From Phycomyces nitens (Eukaryota; Mucoromycota; Mucoromycetes; Mucorales; Phycomycetaceae): a DNA stretch of 64,000 nucleotides. The position numbers were made by a program, and so were the translations under genes. Location: NCBI GenBank assembly GCA_022702545.1, contig JAHRBC010000005.1:1240001-1304000 (forward strand), in the 5' to 3' direction. Below, one piece after another: positions 24,150-36,212 of the stretch. The notes below the pieces were generated by a model that was not told the origin of the DNA, ran no database searches, and was given only the letters and a program-made list of their open reading frames with translations. Position 1 is the stretch's first letter, and the number at the start of each line of letters is the position of its first letter.

Positions 24150-25418
24150 GCTGTTTATGATGAGAACAATGTATTCCAAAGCCAATCCCGCCTTTGGTCT
24201 CCTGCCATTTTTTTTTCTTTGTCTTTTTCACTCGTATTCACTCACTCTGCGCTTCAAATCTTGGGGAACGACTGACTGACTGACTGACAAAAAAAAATGT
24301 GGTTGGTTTTTTGCACGCAATGTGTGTAACAACAGAAGCCGAAACCCCAGAACTTCTTTCAAGTATCAAAAGGCAAAGAGGCTTTTTAAAGTAATTCTGT
24401 TGTACGAATTGGATAGGTCCAAATACAGGTCGAGTCTTATATTGATCATGCTTATATTATAGGATCTAGATATTAAGCCTCGAGGCACTTTATAATTGAA
24501 TTGTACGGATAACCAAGCCATTAGATATGGTGAAAAAGAAAAAGAAAAAGTCTGTTTAGAATGTGTCTTTTTTTGCATTGGTGTCTGCCGCTATAAGTTA
24601 TTTCTCGAATGCATATTTACGCGCCCTTAATTGAAAAGCCATGTGTATTATTGATCATCTGTAGCACCTTTCTGATGCTGTTTTGGCTTTAAATCGTTTA
24701 TACTATTCAGCCTGATTAATGCCTTGTGATCTTGATTATCGTCAATGGCTAGATACCGCAATAAAAGTACCAGATATTTGTTCAACATCCAAGGTCTTGT
24801 TCGGTCTCCTATTTTAATGCCCAGAATTTAATCTTTATCTTTCCTACACAAATTATTATTATTATTGTTGCTTTATAATGAATTTGATCGTGAGTAAAAG
24901 AGAGATATTCATCTTGCCTGAGATTTCAATGGAATCTGCTCTATTTACAAAGTGCAAGAGCTTTTCATCTATTTATTTAACCAAAATTGATAATTAAATA
25001 CCCCCCAGGAATGCCATTAAAATACTACTAGATTCAAACAAACCAAAGAAGTCCAATTAATTGCAAATATCCATTAGATTTATCCTGTGTAACATTAAAC
25101 CCAAATTTGGATCGTACCTTTTCTTTTCTATAGACACACATATCAGATTTTTGTGACCAATGATATTGGAGGACAAGTGTCACACACACACAGAGAGAGA
25201 GATTTGCATTTCGACCCATTTGTAAGAAAAAATGTGTGACTTTTGTGAGCAGGCATTATCGGGTTACCAAATATGAATCACCGACCCTAAAATGCGCCAT
25301 GCAAGCTTGGTGCGAGTCACGTCTCCAGATGACGTACCAAAGGAGTGCAAGCAAAGAGGGTGTTGGAGTGTACTTGGGACGTGTACACTTGTTTCTTGCA
25401 TCCTTTAACTAATCTACC
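24150..25418. other. Intergenic region between divergent transporter and RPN13 genes
   Basis: 1.27 kb shared by two divergent promoters. It contains GACT tandem units at about 24272-24288, an A/G-rich tract near 24535 and a CACACA/GAGAGA run near 25185. No coding feature was recognised. Confidence 0.45.
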
Positions 25419-27045
25419 ATGAGTCTATTTCCTGCAGCCCCAAGACCAGCCCACTTGGTTCAGTTTAATGCCGGAAAGTGCATACGCGAAGGCAACATGT
25501 TGAAGCCTGACGTTCGCAAAGGGTAAGTTTTTTAAAAGAAAGGGGTGGAATGCAAGACACATAAACGACTAACTCGTGTATACCTCTAGCATGATTTATA
25601 TGGACCAGGTCAGTACTCTATTATAGAGAGTGCCTCCAAGGACCTCAAAATAGGTGTCGGTGCTCTGAATGACTAACAAACCTCGCTATCCTATGCACCC
25701 AAATATGCCTTTAACATTTAGAGTGATGACCAGTTGATGCATTTCTACTGGAAAGAGCGCAAATCTAGTGCTCCTGAGGACGTAATACTCTATATTAATT
25801 GCCACCCTTGTGTGCGCGATCTAATTGACTGTGTGGTATTGATGAATAGGATTTGATCATCTTTCCTGATGAAGCTGAGTTGATTAGAGTCCAAGAATGC
25901 ACAACTGGACGTGTTTACCTTTTAAAATTCAAAACATCCAACCAGAAGCTCTTTTTCTGGATGCAGAGCAAGGATCAAACAAAGGATGAAGATGTAGTGT
26001 CGCGTGTAAATCAATTGATCAATGATCCCCACAACTCAATGGATGAAGAGCGCAGCCCATTGTCATCCACTATGGACCTCAATGGTGACACACCTTCCGA
26101 ATTGATGCGTATACTAGGAAATGAGGATCAGGGTGAGTTTTTGTGTATATCTTTTGGAGGATCCTGCTATCCACCATGGATTATCTGTTTGTCTTGTTTG
26201 CCATCTCTTTCCAAACAACTTCTTATTCACAACCTGGCTATTGATACAACTTAGACAATATTTTGCAATATCTTCAAACAGCGGGTGGTTATGGGTATGA
26301 GCAAAAAAAATAGTCCAATAATATCACTAAGCAATGATTATTAATCCTGGAAACTATTCTCCAAGGGGAACTGTGCCAGTGCCATCCAACACGGGAGGTG
26401 ATGGACCTGTTGATCAGCCTCCTTTCTTATTCCCAGAATCTCAACCTACCCGGTCAGAGTCAGGTCAGCCACCCCAGAACACAGAAAATGCCAATAGGCC
26501 AGCAGCTGCCCAACCTGAAGCCTTGGAACAATTGAGATCAATGCTGGCCAATGTACAACAGTCAGGTACATGACTTTTTCCACTATTCAATACCATTTTG
26601 TAAAAAATCTAACTTTCTATAATCATCAACAGGATCACAAAACCCGCCTATTCAACTCAACGATGTCCTGACCCCTCAGGCTATCAGACCTCTGCTGAAT
26701 GATCCTGAGATCAGTCGCAGTTTGTTTCCCTTTTTGCCAGACAATGTTGAGCATTCTGAAGAAGAAGTGCGTCAGGTAGTCCAGAGCCCTCAGTTTCAAC
26801 AATCGCTCCAGTCCCTGAGTTCTGCAATCCAGAGTGGCCAACTTGGACCACTCTTGAGCCAGCTTGGATTGGATCCATCTGCTGGACAATGTAAGTATCC
26901 TTTGAGAGAAACAGTTTGTTTACAGAAACGATAATTATGTCTTAATTTTCTATTAATCTGTATAGCTGTCGAGGCTTTCCTGAGAGCAATTGAAAAACAA
27001 GCGCGAGATAGAGAAAGAAATGGCGGGGAAGCAATGGAAGAGTGA
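25419..27045 (+). CDS. RPN13: Proteasomal ubiquitin receptor Rpn13/ADRM1
   Basis: A 26S proteasome 19S-lid-associated ubiquitin receptor. The start ATG 25419 opens MSLFPAAPRPAHLVQFNAGK, as expected for the N-terminal Pru domain. The rest of Pru (MIYMDQ, SDDQLMHFYWKER, DLIIFPDEAELIRV, GRVYLLKFKTSNQKLFFWMQ) is spread over small exons. A Pro/Gln-rich linker follows. The C-terminal DEUBAD domain (VLTPQAIRPLLNDPEI, LFPFLPDN, LSSAIQSGQLGPLLSQLGL, VEAFLRAIEKQ) binds the deubiquitinase UCH37 in homologues. Both domains are present in order, so this is a full-length animal-type Rpn13 rather than the Pru-only form of budding yeast. The stop TGA is at 27043-27045. Confidence 0.95.
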
Positions 27046-27923
27046 TTTGCTTGAACTCCACTGTTTATAAAGGGACTTTATGCATGTACAAATAAAGAAG
27101 AGAGTGGACGAGGTCTTTGGTGTGCTGTTACTTATCCTCCTTTTTTTAAAAAAGTCCAAACAAAAACGTTTATAGATGTACGGTCTATTAGGACTTTACC
27201 AGTTTTTCTACATGTTTTTCAAAATCCCAGTACTTTAAAAAACAAAACAAAAAAAAGCTATGAAAAAAGCGAGCCGTGTGTTAGATGGTTATTTTATTGA
27301 TGAATAAATTCCACGGTTTTTTCTTGTAACAAAAGGGCTAAAGAAAGAAAAAACCTTGTAAATATATGCTGGTAAGAGATAAATGGATAGTGGAGATCCT
27401 GATTTCCAAGAAATTGAAACAACCTGAAAGACTTTTATTATCTAATGCAAGTTATTGTCTGATTATTACAACGCACCTATTGATTTTCAAAAAAGACTTT
27501 CAAGGATAAAATGGCCTATAGTTATTTGTTTGGAACCTTGCCTTACAGGTGAGACGAGGCAATGGAAAGCGTGATTGCTTAGTAAATAGACGTCAATGTT
27601 AATATTCATTAATATAATCATCAAATCTCAACTGCTTTATGGCTAATAGTATTCTGGATCGAAAGCCAACCAATTCTCTCGGAATCAATGGAGAATTAGA
27701 CCCAAACAATTGTTCAAGACTCTGTACGAATCTCTCAATACTATGTGCTTTGTCAAAAGAAATTATCGCCACTTTAACAAGAAAAAAACAGCTCTTCTTT
27801 TTTTCAATATCCATTTTTTTTTTGTTATTCTTCCCAGAGCCTATTCTAGTAGTTTGGTTAAATTAAGAAATAAGAGAACTAGAACCCTGTTTTTTTGACG
27901 CAAGTTATCCGGATTAGAGTGTA
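27046..27923. other. AT-rich gene-free region downstream of RPN13
   Basis: No gene can be supported. A 71-codon minus-strand frame at 27599-27814 (containing ERFVQSLEQLFG) has a protein-like composition but no start context, partner exons or recognisable family. Confidence 0.4.
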
Positions 27924-28220
27924 ATGAAATCATTTGGTTCTTTAACGCCAAACATACGCCAACGGATATTTCGTACATGGATATTTCTCAAAAGAAACTT
28001 GACGGTACCATTAAAAGCGGAAAAGACAACTGATACGGCAATTACAAAACCTAGACCTAGGAAATCGAGGAAACTCGGGGTCACACATGTTAAAAGACTT
28101 TATTCGAGTGTGAGGTGTAATCCTTTTGAAAGATATTCTTACAATCAAGTGGATTTGAAAATTTGGTATATTTTAACAATAAAAATTAGTAAAGTATTTG
28201 GAGATGTTAGTATCTTGTAA
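27924..28220 (+). mobile_element. Tc1/mariner transposase relic, helix-turn-helix part only
   Basis: A 98-codon open frame whose middle (KPRPRKSRKLGVTHVKRLY, then SSVRCNPFERYSY) aligns by eye with the Tc1 element at 50152-51222 on the minus strand, which reads GRPNKLSVTDITRLCLSV and then RQNPFEGFFY. This is the linker and second DNA-binding helix of Tc1-like transposases. No catalytic domain follows. Confidence 0.55.
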
Positions 28221-28899
28221 GATAAATAAGAATACTGTGAGAGTTTTATTTGTTAAAGAAAGAATATTATGATTGTTTATATACTATTATTCGAATTCCC
28301 TTGTAATTAAAGTCCCCGTCGTGTAATGGTTGGGTATCACTATATCAGTGTGAAGTGTACACATGGTGTATAACTGTTCCTGAAACATTTTGCCGGGATC
28401 ATTAACAACTAGTAACCGGAGATCGGTTAGTGAGTCTGTATTTCACTCGGCTGTAGTGTATACACCACACCATTGACTCTTACATCAATAAAACTTCAGT
28501 ACTATGGTACAATTTATCCATGATTCTGGCTAAACAAGTCTGTATGACGAATAGAACATACTATTTTATGCGACACTATAAAGAAAGAAAGAAAAGATTG
28601 ACACGTATCCCGAAACTGCAAATTTATTTATAATGTGCGTTTAGCTCATTTTTGTACCGGTTTGTACAAAAATTAATCTTTCTTGAACGAATGCACGGAC
28701 CAGCTTAGATTACCTAAAAATCAAAAGAAAAAAACAATCGCCGTTCAAAGACGTACTCCGTCTTTAAAGTTGTTACTGCATTGATAAAGACCAACCTTCA
28801 GCTTGTTTATTTATTTTTTAAAAGAAAATTCATGCCTTCTTTACTTCTTTACCTTTAAAAGTCTTGTTTTGCATAGTAAATACTTGATTCTCAGCTTGT
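28221..28899. other. Region without genes between Tc1 relics
   Basis: 680 bp holding a tRNA-Asp-like 5' half (28313-28340) and a short stretch at about 28685-28790 that resembles part of the dispersed 1.5-kb repeat. Otherwise AT-rich and unassigned. Confidence 0.4.
28313..28340 (+). tRNA. tRNA-Asp-like 5' half (pseudo-tRNA or SINE head)
   Basis: TCCCCGTCGTGTAATGGTTG plus the next bases GGTATCAC read like the acceptor 5' strand, D-arm (box A) and start of the anticodon arm of a eukaryotic tRNA-Asp. No matching GTC anticodon loop, T-arm box B or 3' acceptor strand (GACGGGGA) follows within 100 bp. It is not a functional tRNA as seen. Confidence 0.35.
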
Positions 28900-30285
28900 C
28901 AAAAATATTCTCCCATTCCGGCTCATGTCATCACCAAAAATTGAGATGATCTCACATACCAAAGATTTTTCTATAAAGAATAGGCGTCTGGACGTCTGTT
29001 CTTGTTTCTTTCTTTCTTTCTATATCATTTTTCTCGTTCGAATCATACCAGGTCTTACAAAATTAATAATAAGCCTCTTTAGAAGCGAAAACAACTTTCA
29101 GATTGCCGGAAAGGTCTGATTATTGGAGGTGCTCTTCTTGACATTACACAATCTGCCATTTCAGCAAAAAAAAAGCTACTATACCCAAGCCAACTATTCA
29201 AATAGTTATATATAAAAAGAAGAAGGCGTTCAAAGATCCTTAATGAACATAATTTATTTCGTGCTAAAAATGAAATGAAAAAGAATTGTAGGGCTACGCT
29301 TGCAGAGCTGACAAACATCATGAGAGACACAAAGGACAATTAGATACCCAAGACTATCTTCCACTGTGAAATTTGCAGAATTAAATTTTTGTTGTGTCGC
29401 ACTGTGTCTGATCCATAGCTATCCAAATGGCATAAGATGAAGCGTCTAGCCTTTGCCCACCACTCCAAAAAACCACCCAACGATGAGGCCATATCATCTG
29501 GGCAAATTAATCTAGATTAATGTACTTTTTTTTTAAAAAAAAAGGAAGGAACGGGAACATTCAAGTGTGGCACTTTCCAATGCAAGGTTTCAAGAAAGAG
29601 TATCTTGTCTCAAGAATGCAGTTTGATGATGGTTTGGTAATGGTGTGAGGCTGTGTGTGGCTAGGAAAAGTTGGCTCTCTAAATACCATAATCAGTACTA
29701 TATACCAGTATGTCTATATTAGTATATTGAAAAAGTAAACTTGTCCCTTTACTGAACAATCTAAACGACTTTTATGACAGGAAAATTATTTATCAAGACA
29801 ATACTCCCTGTAATAAATTAAATCTGGCTGAGGATTGGAAAAAGAAAACAGTGCCACGGTATTCCAGTGATGATATAGCCGTCAAATAATCCTAACTTCG
29901 GCGTTATTAAGAGCTTGGTGTCTTATATTGGATGCATGGTAAAAGGGAAGTGTATCAGCTTCAAGAAATATTAAAGAGCTGGATTCATTAATCCATAAAG
30001 AGTGGAAGAAAAATACTAGTAAAGGCATGTAAAAAAAATATTAGATGTTAATGCCAAATCATATAACCAAAATGAAAAAGGTCAGAAGTTGGCGCAAGAC
30101 ATGTAGTTTCATTTATTATTATTATTATTATTATTCTTGAATACCGTATGTTTCTACCAGTGTACTTTTAGACATGGTTTGTTAAACAAACGTTGGTATA
30201 ATACAACCAGAAAGTTTTTTTTTATCTCGCATATATTGAATTGACCCATTACTATGGGAAGGAGTCTGTATACCCCCAAATAATT
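28900..30285 (+). mobile_element. Decayed Tc1/mariner copy B
   Basis: Similar in DNA sequence and order to copy A (8300-9112 joined to 13527-14075). Transposase-like fragments include HHSKKPPNDEA, then IIYQDNTPCN (second catalytic Asp region) near 29790 and an ELG/EWKK tail, all with multiple stops. A run of TTA units at about 30114-30134 lies just after it. The similarity to copy A extends to a GACCCATTACTATGGG motif near 30260. Its ends could not be set precisely. Confidence 0.7.
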
Positions 30286-30993
30286 ACCAAAAGAAATTAA
30301 GGCTTATGTTTGAATAACTGTAGCCCCAATTACTTTGTGGTTAAAGGGCTTTGGTTTTGGCAGAATCCTAAAGAAAATTACCATCTAAGCCTATAGTAAC
30401 ACATTGATCCATACCCAAAGATCCAACTACTCGAATCCAAATATTTATTTGATTTGTTTTTTTAGCTATTAAAATATGTGTGTATTATACATAAAAGACC
30501 GGAATATATCTACACAAAAAGCTGGAAAGTAATGGGCGATCATTAGAAAATACGCTTTTATTGAGTATACATATCATTTATATGAAAACACAATGGGTGC
30601 TTAGCCAATGCTTGGGCGATAATAATTTAGCCATATATAAATGCTAGTTTGAATAATACAACTAGACAGCTTTGTGTAGAAGAAGAAGAAGAAGAAGAAG
30701 AAGAAGAAAGAAAGAAAGTGGTCATCTACATCCTTGACTACATTTACATATTCTGAAAATATAATTCTATACACCTCCATAAAGTTGGAAACTCATTATA
30801 ACGATCTCCATAATATTGGCTGGTATACAGTAATCTCTCTTGGTGCACCATGTACTACTTGACGTTTAGGCTGACTGCGCACCTGTGCTTGTATAACTTT
30901 AGTATTTTCATGGAAAACTCGGTAACTTCTTTCATGTAAATAAGATTTCATTTCTCACCACACGATGAACCATTGCTCTTTCTTGACTATACA
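30286..30993. other. Intergenic region upstream of the orphan membrane protein
   Basis: 700 bp with an (AAG)n tract at about 30678-30712. It should hold the promoter of the gene at 30994. No defined site is visible. Confidence 0.4.
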
Positions 30994-32856
30994 ATGAGTT
31001 CCTGGTCAAGAGCTCTCCACCACACGATCACCAATTGCCAAGTAAAGAACTGTTTTACACTATGGATCATATTCTCGGCCTTTTTCCTGGGATGTACTGG
31101 AGCACCGTTTGATAGCGAAAAGTACATTACAGAAAAAGAGATTGCAATTGTCTCTATTCTCAAGACAGTCTTTATTGCATACTTGGCGCATGCAAATACA
31201 GTCCGGCCCGATCAAAGTACGCTGGCTCTACCTACAATTTACAAACAAATGTCGGCAATTGCCTGGCCTGTCAGTGGAATTCACGAAGCAGTCGGATCAA
31301 TGATCAAGGCATGGCGTGCAGACAAGATTATTGGCATCGGCAAGTTTAAACTGGAGAAGTTTGTGGTAGAGCCCCCATTAGAAAGGTACCCAAAAGACAA
31401 AGAAACTGTGGATAAGGATGAAGAGGGATCCTTGCTTGGAACTGGTGTAAATCAGATCAGATCCGGAATGTCTATTCTGCGTACCAACCTTGACAGTGCA
31501 CAGACTACAATCGAGCCTGGCACCATGAGTGCTTTTGACAGTGCTTTTAAAATAATGGATGATAATTTGGCTGAAATTGACCTCTGGAGGAAAGCAAACA
31601 AGACAGTACCAGACTCCCAATCTATCTGTAAAGATTCTGCCGATTACATCCAATTGCCTATGCCCAGTAATATCTCTAAAGATTCCAATGGTTCAGAGAA
31701 GCATCTTGTTCAACATATTGAGAACGCTCCTACAGACAATAGATCAGATACCGGCAATAGCCTTGCTGTGGATGATCCAAGTTCGCCTATAGTGAAGCCC
31801 AGACTTATAAAATCGGTTGATTCAAATGCACAATTCCGAGCATATCTTCGTAAAAAGTCTTCGCAAATGTACAACAGAATTGCCCATGACAATGGGGCCT
31901 ACCTTGATCAGATTCTTAATGATATGGGCCCAAAAAACGCAAAGAAAATGAAGCATGCCATACTCAATGGAAGTATATACATTGGCTACAACCAAGAAGA
32001 TGACACGCAAAAAAGTTTTATCAGACAGCTTACAATAAATATGGAGATCACCGGACCTGGAGCACAGTGCAAGTACCAGATGCCAGTCCATCCAGTCATA
32101 ATACGCTACCTACCTATGGATATGTTGGATCAACTAAGGATTGCTGGAAACCTGGAAGATACTTCCTCTATATCAAAGATTACATCTGCAGCTCAATTAC
32201 TCTATACGGTCTATGAGATTGTCAGAGGTTCAGGAAACGGATGGTCCAAACTGATCATGGGCGTATTTATGATCATGTCTCTTTTACAGACTGCTTCTCT
32301 TGTATTCCTACCTACTCAACTGGTGGCATTCAGTGTTCGTTGCAAGACGGAAAATAATATGGGAACCAATAGCTACAACCTGGCCGAAAAGACCACGCAT
32401 CCCATCACGCGTACCCTGACAAAGATCTTGCCAAGATTTGTACTGAATCTGACAGATGATATTGTCAAGGAACATGACTATGCTTTAATAGGAGCATTAG
32501 AGAAATCTTCTCTGCCACCAATGCTTATTTACAAAATTATGATGGGTCTATCTGTATCCCAGATCAGTTCTTCGATTCAACCTGCAGGAAGATGGGAAAC
32601 ACTTGTGATCATTGGAGGTACCGTAGTACCTCTCTTGTTAGGTCTTTTAGCAGGGTATACAGAGCAAAGTCCTACAAAATGGATTGTGCTTGCCTGGATC
32701 GTAGGAAGCTGGCCGTTTACCTTTATACGAATCTATGTTATTGATCCCAATTACATGGTCAATGGACTGGCTTTTGGTCTCACGACATTTTTCTTGGTAC
32801 TTCCCGGAATAGCTCTCGTCATAAGCGCTACAGTTCTAGGAAACCTTTCTGAATAG
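30994..32856 (+). CDS. Uncharacterised multipass membrane protein, intronless
   Basis: I do not recognise this protein. It is a single open frame of 620 codons starting at ATG 30994 (MSSWSRALHH). The frame is open a few codons further upstream, but only with a TTG. Residues ~25-42 form a hydrophobic segment that could be a signal anchor. A long soluble, partly acidic middle part (about residues 60-410) has four NXS/T sites. At least four membrane segments sit in the last 200 residues (around LIMGVFMIMSLLQT, LVIIGGTVVPLLLGLLAG, WIVLAWIVGSWPFTFI and FGLTTFFLVLPGIALVI). The lack of introns and its length make it unlike its neighbours. A surface or endomembrane protein restricted to this lineage is the most that can be inferred. 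Confidence 0.85.
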   Translation: MSSWSRALHHTITNCQVKNCFTLWIIFSAFFLGCTGAPFDSEKYITEKEIAIVSILKTVFIAYLAHANTVRPDQSTLALPTIYKQMSAIAWPVSGIHEAVGSMIKAWRADKIIGIGKFKLEKFVVEPPLERYPKDKETVDKDEEGSLLGTGVNQIRSGMSILRTNLDSAQTTIEPGTMSAFDSAFKIMDDNLAEIDLWRKANKTVPDSQSICKDSADYIQLPMPSNISKDSNGSEKHLVQHIENAPTDNRSDTGNSLAVDDPSSPIVKPRLIKSVDSNAQFRAYLRKKSSQMYNRIAHDNGAYLDQILNDMGPKNAKKMKHAILNGSIYIGYNQEDDTQKSFIRQLTINMEITGPGAQCKYQMPVHPVIIRYLPMDMLDQLRIAGNLEDTSSISKITSAAQLLYTVYEIVRGSGNGWSKLIMGVFMIMSLLQTASLVFLPTQLVAFSVRCKTENNMGTNSYNLAEKTTHPITRTLTKILPRFVLNLTDDIVKEHDYALIGALEKSSLPPMLIYKIMMGLSVSQISSSIQPAGRWETLVIIGGTVVPLLLGLLAGYTEQSPTKWIVLAWIVGSWPFTFIRIYVIDPNYMVNGLAFGLTTFFLVLPGIALVISATVLGNLSE

Positions 32857-34483
32857 AGCATGTTTGCATCTATCTTTTGTAATTTTATAGAAGCTCTAAT
32901 AGAGAGTCAATACGCCGAATTGATTACTTGGGAGATATATATGTATATATATATGTATAGTAAACTACCAAGCTAATAAAAAAGATTTAAAATAGCCAAA
33001 TACTCTCTGGTGCATTTTGCCTTTATCTTGTATAAGTCTATCAGTAATCCTAGTGGTAATATGGCCCAAGATATTATATGCTGACATTTATATAAAAAGT
33101 ATATATAAATATATATATTGTACGGTGCATCTAAACATGAAAAGATATTTGTAATGAGATTCCCCAAAAAAGATAAAGAAAATCTAAAAATATCGAATGG
33201 GCTCGGCTACCCCGTCAAGCTCATAAATTAAATAAAATTAAATAAAATAAAAATAGTTTATGGTATATCATTTGGAAGTCTTGCTGCCTTGAAACACAAC
33301 AGATCCTTTCAGTTTACAGGTGTTGAATGAATTGTAGGGCTACAGTGTTTTTCTTTTTCTTTTTCTTTTTGCACTAAACTACTTGAAGTCATGGCAACCA
33401 AAAAGCGTTGATACATGTAAAAAAAAAAAGATTGAATGACACTAGGAACATTGTTTGGTAGCTATATTTTTATTCAGGATTATGTGAGGAGTTTAAAGTA
33501 TTTTAATACCATCGAGACCACACTTTACAAACGTGTATATGGATCTATTACAAGATGTGTGTGTGTGTGTTTTTTTTTAAATAGAAAAAAGATGCTTTCA
33601 ATAGAGACCATGCCAAAAGGTTCCGTGTACCAAGGTAAAATGGTCCATATTACAAACTAAATCTAATAAAAGAAAAAGAAAAAGGTTGACGGTCTGTCAG
33701 TATTGACCAGTAAAAGTGTGCATATAAATAGACATTGATATAAAGCCTGATAAACGGCTATAAGAAAAAAAAAAGAACCAGACTTTATGTATTTTTATAA
33801 AGTACATTGCCAGCTTGCTTATTTGACCATAAAATATGATCTAAAGCTTACAGGAAATAAACGAGTAATATTAATAAGATTATTAAATAGAATACATTAC
33901 ATTGGCCTGATGCTTAACCCAGCCATAAATAGGTACACAAAAGTTTGTATTGTGGCTAAAGATAATATTTGATTCTGACCATGTTGAGCAATTATGTATA
34001 TATATATATATAAAGTAGCAATTTATAGTATGTTGCCAAAAGGACACATGTGTCCAAGGATTCTGTGGTGTGATAACAATGTATGAATATCGGGGGTGAC
34101 TCTAGAACCAGACCCTTAAAAAATATCTTTAGCCTTGTCACTCTAGACAACTTGACAGAACTTGTATTACACGGAAAATGATTAGATGATTCCACATTGA
34201 CCCTTTATTTCAAAATGAACAAATGCATGTCGAATTGTCTATAGTTGCTTGATCACCACTGTAGTTGTAAACACAATGCCATTTGGCCATTCTAAAATCT
34301 AAAATCTAATATATGCTATATGAAGATCTGATAACATTTAAAAACCATCCATGGCTATAAAAGGGTCCCAGGGCACCACCACCAAGGACTCTATTTCGGA
34401 TGACTAAATTATGTAAGAGTCTTTAGGATCCTGTTATTAAATCATGTACACTCTTTTCCAAAATCAGTTCGGGTGATGACAAA
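32857..34483. other. AT-rich gene-free region
   Basis: 1.6 kb with TA-dinucleotide runs (near 32938 and 33998), a GT run at about 33557-33571 and T/C tracts near 33350. No gene, RNA or element was identified. Confidence 0.45.
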
Positions 34484-35250
34484 TTGAAAGTTGCTTCATA
34501 TAGAGGAAGAGGTTGTCGCACAAAAGAAAGCTTAAAAAAAAGGCATCGCTATAAAAAGCACAATGCCTCGTTGAGGTCAAACCTCTATTATTATTCACCA
34601 TACTGCAAATTAGGGGTAGTCAATGTTTCTTTTTTTTATATAAAGATGAACGGGGCCATGTTGATGATGAGCATGACTGCTCTTTAAACAATCAGTTTTC
34701 GCACTGATTATTTGCACAACCATGAGCCTGTTGTTGTGCATGTGGACAAAGTACAGAGTAAGGACGTTCACATGAAATAATTGGTTACAAAACGAGATTA
34801 CACAGTTTGTACGGATCAAGACAGAGTAAGATCTTCAAACTGATGTTCGACAAGGTTTTGAGTGCATCAGCTGCTGGTATGAAAAAAAATCCTGACAACT
34901 TAATTATATATAAAAAAAAGGATAAAAGCTCTAGTTGTCCTTGCATTCTCAACGATGAGCGTAAGAGAATTATTTTAGAATGGGTTGACGACAATCCGTC
35001 AATAGCTCTTGAGCAATTGATGAAAAAAATAAAGTCTCAAACCGTTGATAGAATACGCAAATGGGATGAGATAGACATGGATTTTAGAAGAAGAAAATAA
35101 TTGTGTTTTTCTTGATGAGCCTGCCTTTCATATTAACATGAAGCGTATCATGTCATGGTCCGCTCTCAAGAGTAAAGTTAAACGCAACACGTTTTTTTTG
35201 GGTCGAGTGAATGTTGGTGACCAAGTGTTATAAAAGTAAAAGATAGAGGC
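34484..35250 (+). mobile_element. Tc1/IS630-like transposase relic
   Basis: Fragments of the same family as the minus-strand relic at 45568-46523. PCILNDERKRIILEWVDDNP (helix-turn-helix part, about 34936-34998) parallels PPILHEEHKNAILECIDDNP there. NCVFLDEPAFHINMKRIM (about 35099-35152) parallels NCVFLDESAFHINLKHSM, with the first catalytic Asp. A large deletion, stop codons and frameshifts separate them, and no DDE C-terminus follows. Confidence 0.68.
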
Positions 35251-36212
35251 AGCATTTTATGTAGAAAAGAGGGAGAATCCTTATTCAAAGATTGGTACAA
35301 GAGTGCACTAATAATCATTCAGAGCACCATACATGACATTTTCTACTGCTGGTTTGTTTGCTAAAACGAGGCATGTTGTAGTTGAGGTAAAGACGTCAAG
35401 TCGTCGTTCAATAATTGACAGGAATTGATATCCAACTGCTTGTAGCATCGTGTGGATAATTGTTGGGCGTAAGGTTCGTAATGTTGGATTGACATGAGAC
35501 TTACTTTGATATTCGTTGTTAAATTTGCACTTGTCGACAAAAGACTGTTATCCCACGCACGTTTCTTGCCAGCTGTGACATGTTTGACACGAAAACTGTG
35601 ATCCCTGACTCTTGGTCATCAAAGGCACGTAAAATTGATTCATCAAAGCTTCTTCGAGGACTATCAACAGATTCAGGAAACACAGTGATGAGTTCTGTGG
35701 CCTCCATTTCGATGGTAGCAATGGTTGTGTCCTCAATATGTCACTTTCTTCATCACCAGATGAATTAGCTGTGTTTGATACAATGATGGTTAGCAGAAAA
35801 GACTAGGTAATTTTATATCCGTTCTTACCAGAAGACTCACAGCGTTTCCCAGTGTGTCGATATAAAGAACAAACCTTTGCTTACCATGTCACTACGGCGG
35901 AAGAAGCGGTAACTGTGAACGAAACGACAACATAACCATGGTCTTTTCTGATTTTAGGCCACTTGATCTCTGCTGAATGTGCAAAGGTAATGTCATTGAC
36001 AACAATTTATAAAATGTCGCATGGAATCTCTTTTTCTTCTGGTAATGAGGTAGTCTTGGTAGCCTAGAAATGTTTCATGAGTGTTTAGACTACTTTGTTT
36101 ATCGAAATGAGCATTTTATTTGGTGTTGAAAAAAAATAAGCATTCTTGAGAATAATAATTTATGACGTGTGAACGAAACGGTAGCATACAGCTGGATGTA
36201 TAGGATTCTAGG
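35251..36212. other. Unassigned region between two transposon remnants
   Basis: Several short open stretches on the minus strand (for example EMEATELITVFPES near 35690 and EIKWPKIRKDHGYVVVSFTV near 35930) look protein-like but are separated by stops. They may be exons of a decayed gene or cargo. I could not assemble a credible gene. Confidence 0.35.

Noticed and set aside
24013..24279. 88-codon plus-strand open frame
   Set aside because: It is antisense to the first exon of the SLC35B4/Yea4-like gene, which explains the open frame.
27599..27814. 71-codon minus-strand frame with protein-like composition
   Set aside because: No partner exon, no family, and it overlaps poly-T tracts; left as unassigned.
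30973..30993. Upstream in-frame extension of the orphan membrane protein
   Set aside because: It would start at TTG. The first ATG in frame is 30994, which is the normal eukaryotic choice.
35500..36070. Several protein-like minus-strand fragments between two transposon relics
   Set aside because: Stops and frame changes could not be resolved by plausible introns, so no gene was called; noted as unassigned.
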